From Methylotenera_A sp031429035 (lineage in GTDB: Bacteria; Pseudomonadota; Gammaproteobacteria; Burkholderiales; Methylophilaceae): 39,494 nucleotides of DNA. Positions 16,670-24,609 of this stretch are shown piece by piece (position 1 is the stretch's first letter; each line of letters opens with the position of its first letter). Made by a program: the position numbers and the translations under genes. The notes under the pieces are model-generated. The model was not told the origin of the DNA and did no database searches. It worked only from the letters and a program-made list of their open reading frames with translations. The stretch covers positions 1 through 39,494 of the forward strand of contig JANOYU010000108.1 of assembly GCA_031429035.1 (NCBI GenBank). The letters are read 5' to 3'.

Positions 16670-17845
16670 ATGAATCCAAACCTTAACTTGCTGCAACCCT
16701 ACCCGTTTCAACGCCTGCGCGATTTATTTGCTGGCATTACGCCCAACCCCGCGTATAAAAACATTAATCTTTCCATTGGCGAGCCAAAACATGCCACACC
16801 ACAGTTGATTAAGGATGCGCTGGTTGCTAATTTGAGCGGCTTAGCTAGTTACCCGACAACACTTGGTAGTATTGAACTGCGCCAAGCAATTGCTAACTGG
16901 ATAGCGCGCCGTTACCAAATTACCGCACCCAACCCAGAAAAAGCCATTTTACCAGTAACCGGCAGCCGCGAGGCGCTATTTGCGTTTGCGCAAGCCATTA
17001 TAGATAAAACAAAATCAAAGCCAATCGTGATTTCACCTAACCCGTTTTACCAAATCTACGAAGGTGCCGCGTTTTTAGCGGGTGCCGACCCGTACTTTTT
17101 AAATACCACACCAGAGAATAATCACGCGATGGATTTTGCCAGCGTGCCAGTGGATATTTTAAGCCGCACGCAACTGGTATATGTGTGCAGCCCGGGCAAT
17201 CCAGCGGGGAAAGTAATGCCGCTAGCGCAGTGGAAAACATTGTTTGAGCTATCAGATAAATATGGCTTTGTCATCGCGGCAGATGAATGTTATGCCGAGA
17301 TTTACTTTAGCGAGCCGCCATTAGGTGCTCTGCAAGCCGCATGCCTATTGGGTCGCAGCCATGCCAATTTAATCATGTTTAGTTCGCTATCTAAACGCAG
17401 TAATGTACCAGGCATGCGCTCTGGCTTTGTAGCGGGCGATGAAAGCATCATCGAAAAATTTGCGCTGTACCGCACTTACCACGGCTGCGCCATGAACCCA
17501 GCGGTGCAAGCTGCCAGTGTTGCGGCTTGGAACGATGATGCGCATGTAGTTGAAAACCGTGCACTTTATACGCAAAAATTTAACGCCGTGACGCCAATAC
17601 TGGCAGGTAAATTAGCAGTAGAAATGCCCGATGCAGCTTTCTATTTATGGGCGAAAAGTGTGATGAGTGACGCTGAATTAGCCGTAAAACTCTACCGCGA
17701 CCTTAATATTACCGTGTTACCCGGCAGCTATTTAGCACGCGAGGCACACGGACAAAATCCAGGAGAAAATTTCATCCGCATGGCGCTAGTGGCTAGTTAT
17801 GATGAGTGTGTAGAAGCTGCGAATCGGATTATAAATTATTTATAA
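16670..17845 (+). CDS. dapC: Succinyldiaminopimelate transaminase DapC
   Basis: A 391-residue class I/II PLP aminotransferase. It opens with LLQPYPFQRLRDLFAG, then NLSIGEPKHATP, both typical of proteobacterial DapC. SLSKRSNVPGMRSGF carries the PLP lysine, K242. CSPGNPAGKVM and ADECYAEIYF supply other PLP contacts. It converts N-succinyl-2-amino-6-ketopimelate and glutamate to succinyl-DAP in the lysine and peptidoglycan pathway. In many betaproteobacteria dapC sits with dapD or glnD; here it stands alone between an opposing transporter and a converging membrane-protein gene. Translation start has no visible ribosome site. Confidence 0.88.
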   Translation: MNPNLNLLQPYPFQRLRDLFAGITPNPAYKNINLSIGEPKHATPQLIKDALVANLSGLASYPTTLGSIELRQAIANWIARRYQITAPNPEKAILPVTGSREALFAFAQAIIDKTKSKPIVISPNPFYQIYEGAAFLAGADPYFLNTTPENNHAMDFASVPVDILSRTQLVYVCSPGNPAGKVMPLAQWKTLFELSDKYGFVIAADECYAEIYFSEPPLGALQAACLLGRSHANLIMFSSLSKRSNVPGMRSGFVAGDESIIEKFALYRTYHGCAMNPAVQAASVAAWNDDAHVVENRALYTQKFNAVTPILAGKLAVEMPDAAFYLWAKSVMSDAELAVKLYRDLNITVLPGSYLAREAHGQNPGENFIRMALVASYDECVEAANRIINYL

Positions 17846-17901
17846 TTTACTTTAAATAGTTATTTTAAATAATTGATTTATATTATTTAAATTTAAATAT
17901 A

Positions 17902-18834
17902 TTATTGCTTAATATATTTATTATTCAACCTAACCGCTAGCGAGCTCATGCCAATTAAAGCAATGCCAATAATGACTAATGCGATTGGCCAGCCCAGCGT
18001 GTTAGCAAAATGTTGAGCAGTGTAATAGCCAATATACACCAACATGGCCAGTGTGCCCACGCCCAACAATGCGCGACTACGCACATGCGTGCTCACAAAT
18101 ATCATCAGCGCAGATAAACCTAAATAAAGCAGCTCAAACGATGTTTTTTCTACTGCCTCGAATACCGACCACATTAAAATAACGCCGCCTACAAAATACC
18201 AAAACGGCGCAATGGCTAAATGTTTAGATTTTTGCAATGCATAAGCGATGCAAATCAGCGAAATGCCAATCACCATGCCAATCAGCTCACCCGGCCAATT
18301 CCAAACATCTAATATATTGGCCAACAAAATACAGCCAAACAAAATAGCGCTAAAAGCCAGCACCGACAAACGTTTTGCCCAAAATGTAGCGCCCTGTTGA
18401 ATGACCATATAGGCGGACATAAAAATCAGGCCGTGGCGCGCATCGCCGCCCGATGAATACTCTTGCAACATCACTAAAATACCCATGGGCTGCAAAATAG
18501 CAGACATCAAAAAAAGTGGCGTTGCTGCTTTTTCGTACCTTTTATCATACAGACAAACTAGTGCCATGATAAAAGCCACTATGCCCATGCCCAGCGTCAC
18601 AATCACGCGCGCGGCAGAGCCAAAGTCGTCCCAATACATGCTGATAAAAACGCCAATGCCGGCGAATACAAAGATGCCACCAATGTAGCCAAATAGCTTG
18701 GAAAGCACGCTAGCAGATGGCTTAGAAGCCAATGCTGGTGAGGCTTCCAGAGCATGCTTTACTTCATCTAAGCTAATGCTATTATGCTTAATTAATGCAA
18801 CAATATCTTGAAGCGCTTCTTCTTTGGCTGACAT
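17902..18834 (-). CDS. DUF2157-like polytopic membrane protein
   Basis: A 310-residue membrane protein. A soluble ~45-residue N-terminal helix (IVALIKHNSISLDEVKHAL) precedes eight to ten hydrophobic segments. The first is KLFGYIGGIFVFAGIGVFIS, followed by MYWDDFGSAARV, a pattern seen in DUF2157 and related predicted membrane proteins. No catalytic motif is visible. It follows the 192-residue unknown gene by 22 bases on the same strand and has an AGGGGA ribosome site, so it is probably the last gene of the miaA-containing transcript. Function unknown. Confidence 0.6.
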   Translation of the reverse strand: MSAKEEALQDIVALIKHNSISLDEVKHALEASPALASKPSASVLSKLFGYIGGIFVFAGIGVFISMYWDDFGSAARVIVTLGMGIVAFIMALVCLYDKRYEKAATPLFLMSAILQPMGILVMLQEYSSGGDARHGLIFMSAYMVIQQGATFWAKRLSVLAFSAILFGCILLANILDVWNWPGELIGMVIGISLICIAYALQKSKHLAIAPFWYFVGGVILMWSVFEAVEKTSFELLYLGLSALMIFVSTHVRSRALLGVGTLAMLVYIGYYTAQHFANTLGWPIALVIIGIALIGMSSLAVRLNNKYIKQ

Positions 18835-18856
18835 CGAAATCCCCTATTTTTTACGC

Positions 18857-19435
18857 TTATTTCTTTATAACCCAGCCAATAAAACTTAGCTGGTTGTAAT
18901 AATTGTTATTTTGCTGCATATTTATTTTATAGCCCACGTTACCTTTTTTAAGCCGATAACCATGATTCCGATAACCACCGCCAAATAGACCGCCAATCAG
19001 CCCAGTGCCGCTGTAACCCTGGTTTTCTAGCATGTACCCATCTGGCGCTTGCATGGCGGTGTCTATCGTCATATTTTTAGTTTCTTCAAGCAGAATTTCG
19101 GCACCATCGATAAACTTACTGTCATCAATGGTGATTTCGCGCATGACTTCAGATTTAGCGTCATATGCAATTAATTTTTTACTGTTATAAGAATAATTTT
19201 TATCGTCTGCCTTCTTGGTTTTAATCATCAACTGTTTATCTTTTACTTTAAAATCAACAATATAGTCTTGCTTATTTTGGCCGGTATAATCTTGCACGCT
19301 AAATAAAACTTCGTATTGTGGTGGCGTGCCAATCATTTTTGGAATAACCGTAGCCACAAAAAATAGCACAATTAGCAATAACGGCAAGGTCAAACCAATG
19401 ACTAATACCAAGTTTTCTTTTATCCAATTTTTCAT
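18857..19435 (-). CDS. Unknown protein with one N-terminal membrane segment
   Basis: A 192-residue protein I do not recognise. Residues ~9-32 form one membrane helix (LVLVIGLTLPLLLIVLFFVA), and the rest is polar and beta-rich, most likely periplasmic. Features include an aromatic/glycine patch near residue 145 (GLIGGLFGGGYRNHGYR), which might bind a surface or another protein, and repeated lysine/aspartate stretches. Its start overlaps the end of miaA by four bases (19432-19435), so the two are translationally coupled. The next gene is the DUF2157-like membrane protein, which could be its partner. This is the position where hfq follows miaA in many proteobacteria; it is not Hfq. Confidence 0.7.
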   Translation of the reverse strand: MKNWIKENLVLVIGLTLPLLLIVLFFVATVIPKMIGTPPQYEVLFSVQDYTGQNKQDYIVDFKVKDKQLMIKTKKADDKNYSYNSKKLIAYDAKSEVMREITIDDSKFIDGAEILLEETKNMTIDTAMQAPDGYMLENQGYSGTGLIGGLFGGGYRNHGYRLKKGNVGYKINMQQNNNYYNQLSFIGWVIKK

Positions 19436-20394
19436 GCTTTTCCCTTTATAAACTGCTCAACTTTATCCAATACTACGCTATTCAAATCGGCCTGCAAACA
19501 ATCAATTTCAACGGATTCACTTCCTTCAGCATCATCCATACCTCGCAGCCATGTCAGCTGTCGTTTAGCCAACTGACGTGTGGCAAAAATGCCTCTATCG
19601 CGCAGCTCTGCTACATCATAGTCGCCTCTTAAATGCTCAAGTGTTTGTCGATAGCCCACACAGCGCATGGATGTTGACTCTGCTGTCATTTGTGGATATT
19701 TTTTTAGCAAGCTTTTTACTTCATCTACCAAGCATAGCTTCAGCATGTCATCAAAGCGCGCCTCAATTCTTTGATGCAACACACTTCTATCACTAGGGAT
19801 AAGCGCAAGTTTAAGCACATTGTAAGGCAGCGCTTCGTTGCTTTGTTTTTTAAACAAAGCACTCATTGTTTCACCAGTAATCTCAAACACTTCCAACGCG
19901 CGTTGAACGCGCTGCGCGTCGTTTGGCATTAATCTCGCTGCGGTTTCTGGGTCTCTCAGCGCTAGATTTTCATGCATCGCAGGCCAACCTATCAACGCGG
20001 CGCGCGCATCAAGCCTAGCGCGCACTTCTGGGTTAGCCTCTGGCAAACCACTTAAACCACTTTCTAAGGCTTTAAAATACAACATGGTGCCACCAACTAA
20101 TAGCGGGATTTTGCCGCGCGCAGTAATGTCTGCCATCAAACGTAACGCATCACTACGAAAATTCGCTGCAGAATACGCGCTTGTTGGGTCTATTATATCG
20201 ACTAAATGATGCGGCGCGGCTGCCAGCGTTGCTGCATCTGGCTTGGCTGTGCCGATGTTCATATCTTTAAACACCAGTGCAGAGTCGACACTGATGATTT
20301 CAACTGGCAGCTTTGAATATATGTGAACCGCCGCACCTGTCTTACCACTGGCGGTTGGACCCATTAGAAAAATGGCTGGTGGCAGCTTACTCAT
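19432..20394 (-). CDS. miaA: tRNA dimethylallyltransferase MiaA
   Basis: A 320-residue MiaA. It has the P-loop GPTASGKT (12-19), SVDSALVFKDMNIGTAKP (normally DSxQVYRxMDIGTAK), HHLVDIIDP, LLVGGTMLYFKAL and FATRQLAKRQLTWLRG near the end. It adds an isopentenyl group to A37 of tRNAs reading UNN codons. The start ATG at 20392-20394 lies inside the 3' end of yoeB (eight-base overlap), so miaA translation is probably coupled to the toxin gene. The following gene overlaps its stop by four bases. In many gammaproteobacteria and betaproteobacteria miaA directly follows mutL; here a toxin-antitoxin pair separates them. Confidence 0.93.
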   Translation of the reverse strand: MSKLPPAIFLMGPTASGKTGAAVHIYSKLPVEIISVDSALVFKDMNIGTAKPDAATLAAAPHHLVDIIDPTSAYSAANFRSDALRLMADITARGKIPLLVGGTMLYFKALESGLSGLPEANPEVRARLDARAALIGWPAMHENLALRDPETAARLMPNDAQRVQRALEVFEITGETMSALFKKQSNEALPYNVLKLALIPSDRSVLHQRIEARFDDMLKLCLVDEVKSLLKKYPQMTAESTSMRCVGYRQTLEHLRGDYDVAELRDRGIFATRQLAKRQLTWLRGMDDAEGSESVEIDCLQADLNSVVLDKVEQFIKGKA

Positions 20395-20653
20395 AATGCG
20401 TCCACAGCCTAAGCACTTTCACGATTTTTTCAGTTTCTAACACTTGATACACCAAGCGATGCTGAATATTGATGCGACGCGAATACGCACCCGTTAAATC
20501 GCCGATAAGCTTTTCATAAGGCGGTGGATTTTGAAATGGATTTTCAGCAATCACTTCTAGTAACTGCAAGGCCTTATCTTTCAAGCCTGCTGAATTTAGA
20601 TTTTTAGCATCTTTGAGCGCTGCTTTGGTGTAAAGCAGCTGATATTGCGCCAC
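20387..20653 (-). CDS. yoeB: YoeB/Txe-family mRNA-cleaving toxin
   Basis: An 88-residue RelE-superfamily toxin of the YoeB type. It shows NPPPYEKLIGDLTGAYSRRI and ends LRLWTHYE. E47, R66, H86 and Y87 line up with E. coli YoeB E46, R65, H83 and Y84, so the active site is intact. YoeB binds the ribosomal A site and cuts mRNA when freed from YefM. GTG start at 20653, four bases after the yefM stop. Its 3' end overlaps miaA by eight bases, so free toxin and tRNA modification share a transcript. The toxin looks active; physiological effect not shown. Confidence 0.9.
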   Translation of the reverse strand: MAQYQLLYTKAALKDAKNLNSAGLKDKALQLLEVIAENPFQNPPPYEKLIGDLTGAYSRRINIQHRLVYQVLETEKIVKVLRLWTHYE

Positions 20654-20657
20654 TCTG

Positions 20658-20900
20658 TTACCAATCTAACTGATTGACAAGCTCGCTTGCGGGTGTGTTC
20701 ATGCCTTCGCGTATCGATTCACGCATGTTAGGAATAGAGAGTAAAAATAAGGTTTCTTGAATCGCCGACCAATCTTCTTGCGACACCAGCACCGCATTGC
20801 TGCGCTTACCTGTGATGGTGATGGGCTGGTGCGAGCTGCTAGCTTCGTCAATTAAGCGATATAAATTGGTACGTGCAGTGCTGGCAGAAAGTGTTTGCAT
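20658..20900 (-). CDS. yefM: YefM/Phd-family antitoxin
   Basis: An 80-residue Phd/YefM antitoxin. The N-terminal part SASTARTNLYRLIDEA, then PITITGKRSNAVLVSQEDW, is the DNA-binding domain. The C-terminal half (LLSIPNMRESIREGM) is the disordered toxin-wrapping segment. It neutralises YoeB and represses its own promoter. An AAGGAG ribosome site (plus positions 20908-20913) sits seven bases before the ATG. The promoter with a 16-base palindrome lies just upstream. It is four bases from yoeB, the usual antitoxin-first order. Confidence 0.92.
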   Translation of the reverse strand: MQTLSASTARTNLYRLIDEASSSHQPITITGKRSNAVLVSQEDWSAIQETLFLLSIPNMRESIREGMNTPASELVNQLDW

Positions 20901-20922
20901 GATTTCACTCCTTAAAGGAAAA

Positions 20923-20951
20923 ATAGTACGTTATTACGTACGTTATATCAA
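20923..20951 (-). promoter_or_regulatory. yefM-yoeB promoter with overlapping palindromic operator
   Basis: On the - strand TTGATA (plus 20946-20951), 17 bases, then TACTAT (20923-20928). A perfect palindrome, GTACGT-TATT-ACGTAC, covers 20926-20941, from the middle of the spacer into the -10. Phd/YefM repressors bind palindromes with a GTAC core, so this is the expected autoregulation site. A further half-site (ACGTT at 20940-20944) adjoins. Leader is about 15 nt. Confidence 0.65.
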
Positions 20952-20983
20952 GCTTTATTTCGTGTGTAAGTTTAGTAGACTTT

Positions 20984-21060
20984 GTAGAATGGGCAAAAAG
21001 TTTTACCTTGCCCACCAATACAACGGTGTGCAAATAAATCCAATTTGCACGCCCGACCTG
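20984..21060. repeat. Two-hairpin intergenic repeat, copy 1
   Basis: First hairpin GGGCAA (20991-20996) with TTGCCC (21008-21013); second GTGCAAAT (21028-21035), seven-base loop, ATTTGCAC (21043-21050). The second hairpin is nearly identical to one at 38426-38454. It starts directly after the stop of the small ORF on the - strand and could end its transcript. Confidence 0.7.
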
Positions 21061-21186
21061 CTACTCAATCGTGCCAGTTAAAATGTAGCTATTTGAGTTT
21101 TTAATATGTTCTTGCATTTGGCCTGTAATGCTGTAATTGAAATCTGTCAATACAGCCAAATATTTCGACAACAGCTCATCATTCAT
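21061..21186 (-). CDS. Small ORF of 41 codons with a strong ribosome binding site
   Basis: A 41-residue reading frame starting MNDELLSKYLAVLTDF and ending SYILTGTIE. It is preceded by AAAGGAG (plus 21193-21199) six bases before the ATG, one of the best ribosome sites in the window. It lies 39 bases downstream of mutL on the same strand and is followed at once by a hairpin repeat. No membrane segment or known motif is visible. It might be a real small protein or the remnant of a mobile piece together with yefM-yoeB. I do not recognise a family. Confidence 0.5.
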   Translation of the reverse strand: MNDELLSKYLAVLTDFNYSITGQMQEHIKNSNSYILTGTIE

Positions 21187-21225
21187 ATTTATCTCCTTTA
21201 GTTGATAGTATAAAAATCTTATGTG

Positions 21226-23040
21226 TTACTTACCCCGCATAAACATCTTATCCAAATCACTCATACTCACCTGAAACCAAGTCGGGCGGCCGTGATTACA
21301 CATGCCGCTACGCTCTGTAGCTTCCATATCGCGCAGTAAAGCGTTCATTTCGGTGATGGTGAGGCTGCGATTGGCGCGCACAGCGGCGTGGCAAGCCATT
21401 GTGCCTAACAACTCATTACGGCGCTCGGTAAGCGCACGTGAAGCGCCGTATTCACGCAAGTCTTTTAATACATCACGAGCTAGTTTTACCGCGTCGGCGT
21501 TTTGCAGCATCACAGGCACGGCGCGCACAGCAAGCGTGTTGGGTGACAGAATTGCGATATCGAAACCGAGCTGATTTAGGCTGGAATCTGCACTAGATAA
21601 AGCTTCATTCACTGTTGCCACCTCTAATCTATCGGCATTAAAGCTCACAGGAATCAGCAGTGGCTGCATCGCAACTTGGTTGTCATCCAGCGCGTTTTTC
21701 AGTTGCTCGTACATAATGCGCTCGTGCGCGGCGTGCATATCGACCACCACCAAGCCTTTTGTATTTTGCGCGAGAATATATACACCATGAATTTGCGCGA
21801 CGGCGAAGCCTAATGGAAAATCTTCTACTGGTTTAGCTTGCGTATTCTCATCAAACTCGCCTGCATAACAGACTGGGCTTGCAAACTGAGGAGCAGTTTG
21901 GTTGTTTGAGCCAAACAAGGCTTCATAAAATGCGGATGATTGGTTGGCATTTAAGTTGATTTGCGTTTGGTAAGTTGGGTAATTGGGCGCATTTGCATAT
22001 TGCGCAGAAAATGGATTATGTGCCGCTTGATTCGCTGTTGCTGCATTTGAGTTTCCAGTAGGAGTCGCCAACGCTTTATGTAGCGCGTGATAAATAAAGC
22101 GATGCACTGCTTGCCCATCTCTAAAACGCACTTCAGTTTTGGCGGGGTGCACATTCACATCCACCAAATTTGGGTCTAGCGTTAAAAACAGTACATAAGC
22201 TGGGTGGCGATCGTGATGCAGCACATCTTGGTATGCCTGGCGAATGGCGTGGCTGAGCAATTTATCGCGCACAAAACGGCCGTTCACATACACATATTGC
22301 GTATCGCGGCTATTGCGATTGTAAGTGGGTTTTGCGATAACGCCTGTGAGCTGCAAACCTGCTGCTTCCTCTTCTAGGCTGATGCTTTCTGCGGAAAATT
22401 CTGCGCCTAACACTTCTGCGAAGCGCTTACTTGGCGCACTTAGTGCATAACGACTAATCACGCGGTTGTTGTGCTGCAGCGTAAAAGTCACATCTGGCCG
22501 AGATAGCGCAACACGCTCAAACGCCGCTTCGCAATGGCCAAACTCGGTGGCTTCTTGCTTTAAAAATTTGCGCCGTGCTGGCGTGTTAAAGTATAAATCG
22601 TTCACCTCAACAATGGTGCCAGCATCTAAACCAATTGGCTGCAAAGGCGCTAACTCGCTGCCTTCTGAGGCAATCAGCCATGCGTGTTTGGTATTGGTTT
22701 CACGGCTTGATATTTGTGTGCGCGACACGGAGGCAATGCTGGCCAGCGCCTCACCCCGAAAGCCCAAACTGGCGACATTTTCTAAATCTTCTAGGCTGAA
22801 AATTTTGCTAGTCGCGTGCCGCGTTAAAGCCATCGCAAGGTCATCTTGCGCGATTCCACTGCCGTTATCGGTGACTTTTAGTTGCTTCACACCACCTTGC
22901 ATTAAACTAACAGAAATATCGCTAGCACCAGCATCTAAGCTGTTTTCCAGCAGTTCTTTTAATGCAGAAGCGGGCCGCTCGACCACCTCGCCTGCGGCGA
23001 TTTGGCTGATTAATTGATCGGGTAGTAAACGAATAGACAT
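21226..23040 (-). CDS. mutL: DNA mismatch repair protein MutL
   Basis: A 604-residue MutL. The GHKL ATPase part has KELLENSLDAGA (29-39), DNGSGI, RHATSKI and GFRGEALASIASV. The C-terminal part carries VDMHAAHERIMYE near residues 430-442, which fits the endonuclease motif DQHA(x)2E(x)4E with Met for Gln as in Pseudomonas and Neisseria MutL, plus ACHAAVRA and CNHGRPTW. So it should nick DNA itself, unlike E. coli MutL, and works without MutH. I start at the ATG at 23040; the longer upstream frame overlaps the divergent helicase gene and lacks homology. It links MutS mismatch recognition to strand removal. Confidence 0.95.
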   Translation of the reverse strand: MSIRLLPDQLISQIAAGEVVERPASALKELLENSLDAGASDISVSLMQGGVKQLKVTDNGSGIAQDDLAMALTRHATSKIFSLEDLENVASLGFRGEALASIASVSRTQISSRETNTKHAWLIASEGSELAPLQPIGLDAGTIVEVNDLYFNTPARRKFLKQEATEFGHCEAAFERVALSRPDVTFTLQHNNRVISRYALSAPSKRFAEVLGAEFSAESISLEEEAAGLQLTGVIAKPTYNRNSRDTQYVYVNGRFVRDKLLSHAIRQAYQDVLHHDRHPAYVLFLTLDPNLVDVNVHPAKTEVRFRDGQAVHRFIYHALHKALATPTGNSNAATANQAAHNPFSAQYANAPNYPTYQTQINLNANQSSAFYEALFGSNNQTAPQFASPVCYAGEFDENTQAKPVEDFPLGFAVAQIHGVYILAQNTKGLVVVDMHAAHERIMYEQLKNALDDNQVAMQPLLIPVSFNADRLEVATVNEALSSADSSLNQLGFDIAILSPNTLAVRAVPVMLQNADAVKLARDVLKDLREYGASRALTERRNELLGTMACHAAVRANRSLTITEMNALLRDMEATERSGMCNHGRPTWFQVSMSDLDKMFMRGK

Positions 23041-23079
23041 ATTTTGTATTTTACCTGTTTTGCGCCACAATCTTGCACT

Positions 23080-24609
23080 ATGCCTGCAACTATTCAAGCC
23101 ACCATTCAAACAGATGATTTTGCCAATAACTTTGCAAAAGCGCGCGCTATCAAGCGCCATCATCATTTTTACCTTGGCCCAACCAACTCAGGCAAAACTT
23201 ATCACGCGCTAAACACGCTTATGGCTGCTAAATCTGGCGTTTATTTGGCGCCATTGCGTTTATTGGCGATGGAAGTACGCGATAAATTAGTCGCCGCAGG
23301 CGTGCCATGCAACCTGATTACGGGTGAGGAACGCGACATGATGATGGGCGCGCTACACACCGCCAGCACAATCGAGATGATGAACCCCAGCAAGCAAATA
23401 GAGGTGGCGATTATTGACGAAATTCAAATGCTGCAAGACGCAGACCGCGGCAGCGCGTGGACAGCGGCGCTGGTGGGCGTGCCAGCGCGGCAGGTATTTT
23501 TATGTGGTGCAAATTCTGTGACCAATATTTGCCTGCGCGCGCTAGATGCGCTAAACGAAACTTATGAAATCACCCATTTGCAACGCATGACGCCGCTGGT
23601 GTTAGAAGAGACTAGCTTGTGCGGCAAGCGTTATAGCAAACCAAAACTAAAAAATCAGCTACAAAAAGGTGATGCATTTATTGCTTTCAGCAGAAAAGAT
23701 GTGCTTACGTTATCCGCGCGTTTTCGGCAATGGGGCTTTAGCGTCGCCAGTATTTATGGCGCGCTGTCGCCTGAAGTTCGGCGCCACGAATCGGAAAGAT
23801 TTTGTAATGGCAGTGCGCAAATTTTAGTGGCAACCGATGCGATTGGCATGGGCTTAAATTTACCGATTCGGCGCGTAGTGTTTACCGCCATTCACAAGTT
23901 TGATGGCATTGCATCGCGCCCATTAAACGCAACCGAAGTGCGCCAAATTGCTGGCCGTGCTGGCCGCTTTGGTATTTACGAGACAGGCTATGTGAATGTG
24001 TTAGAAGACGATGAACGTATACATATTGAACACATGCTAGCCACAGACGACACAACAGATTTACAAAAACTGTCAATTGCGCCTAACTTCGCCCAAATTA
24101 CTGCGATTGAGCAGCAATTACACACTATTAAGCTGGCAGAATGTTTAGAGTATTTTGCGCAGCGCTTACGTTTTAACCATGATATATTTGAATTAAGTAA
24201 TGTATCGGCGCAATATAGCCAAGCGCTGCTGGTGGACGAATTTGCGCCGAAGATGAATTTACAAGACAAGTTTACCTTTGCCTGCGCACCCATTTCAATC
24301 AATGTGAATATCGAAAAAGACTATTATTTAATGTGCCTGCAGAGCGCATATCTATTGGCTTGCAGGGCATTACCTGCAGCGCCTATTTGGTTAGATGCGC
24401 ATAACCCAAAATATTTAGAGGCCGCCGAAAGCCTGAGCCAAAACTTAAGTTTATACGCTTGGTTAAGCTATAAGTTTCCGCAGGTTTTTATTGATGGCGA
24501 TAAAGTGTCTGATTTGCGCCGCCAAATAAGCAGCTACATCACACGCGCCCTGCTCACCCAAGCGGGCTATGGCAATACTCAGCGCGAAAACGACGCTGTA
24601 CGCTATTAA
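23080..24609 (+). CDS. Suv3-like DExH RNA/DNA helicase
   Basis: A 509-residue superfamily 2 helicase. Walker A is LGPTNSGKT (32-40), the DExH box is DEIQM near 113, and motif VI is QIAGRAGRFG near 289, with VATDAIGMGLNLP before it. These match the Suv3 branch, known from mitochondria and many alphaproteobacteria for RNA unwinding in the degradosome. The C-terminal ~150 residues contain the Suv3-type helical region. I use the ATG at 23080 rather than the TTG at 23044, which would extend into the 39-base gap with divergent mutL. The gene is on the strand opposite to amiC and mutL and overlaps the amiC end by four bases, so it looks inserted in an old operon. Confidence 0.85.
   Translation: MPATIQATIQTDDFANNFAKARAIKRHHHFYLGPTNSGKTYHALNTLMAAKSGVYLAPLRLLAMEVRDKLVAAGVPCNLITGEERDMMMGALHTASTIEMMNPSKQIEVAIIDEIQMLQDADRGSAWTAALVGVPARQVFLCGANSVTNICLRALDALNETYEITHLQRMTPLVLEETSLCGKRYSKPKLKNQLQKGDAFIAFSRKDVLTLSARFRQWGFSVASIYGALSPEVRRHESERFCNGSAQILVATDAIGMGLNLPIRRVVFTAIHKFDGIASRPLNATEVRQIAGRAGRFGIYETGYVNVLEDDERIHIEHMLATDDTTDLQKLSIAPNFAQITAIEQQLHTIKLAECLEYFAQRLRFNHDIFELSNVSAQYSQALLVDEFAPKMNLQDKFTFACAPISINVNIEKDYYLMCLQSAYLLACRALPAAPIWLDAHNPKYLEAAESLSQNLSLYAWLSYKFPQVFIDGDKVSDLRRQISSYITRALLTQAGYGNTQRENDAVRY

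Noticed and set aside
17846..17901. Bidirectional terminator between dapC and the DUF2157-like gene
   Set aside because: Only imperfect A/T stems are present; without G/C pairs I cannot support a terminator.
20658..21186. Prophage or insertion sequence carrying yefM-yoeB
   Set aside because: No transposase, integrase, terminal repeats around the whole block, or target duplication could be found.
23041..23166. MutL extended N-terminus
   Set aside because: It would overlap the divergent helicase gene; MSIRLLPDQL at 23040 is the normal MutL start.
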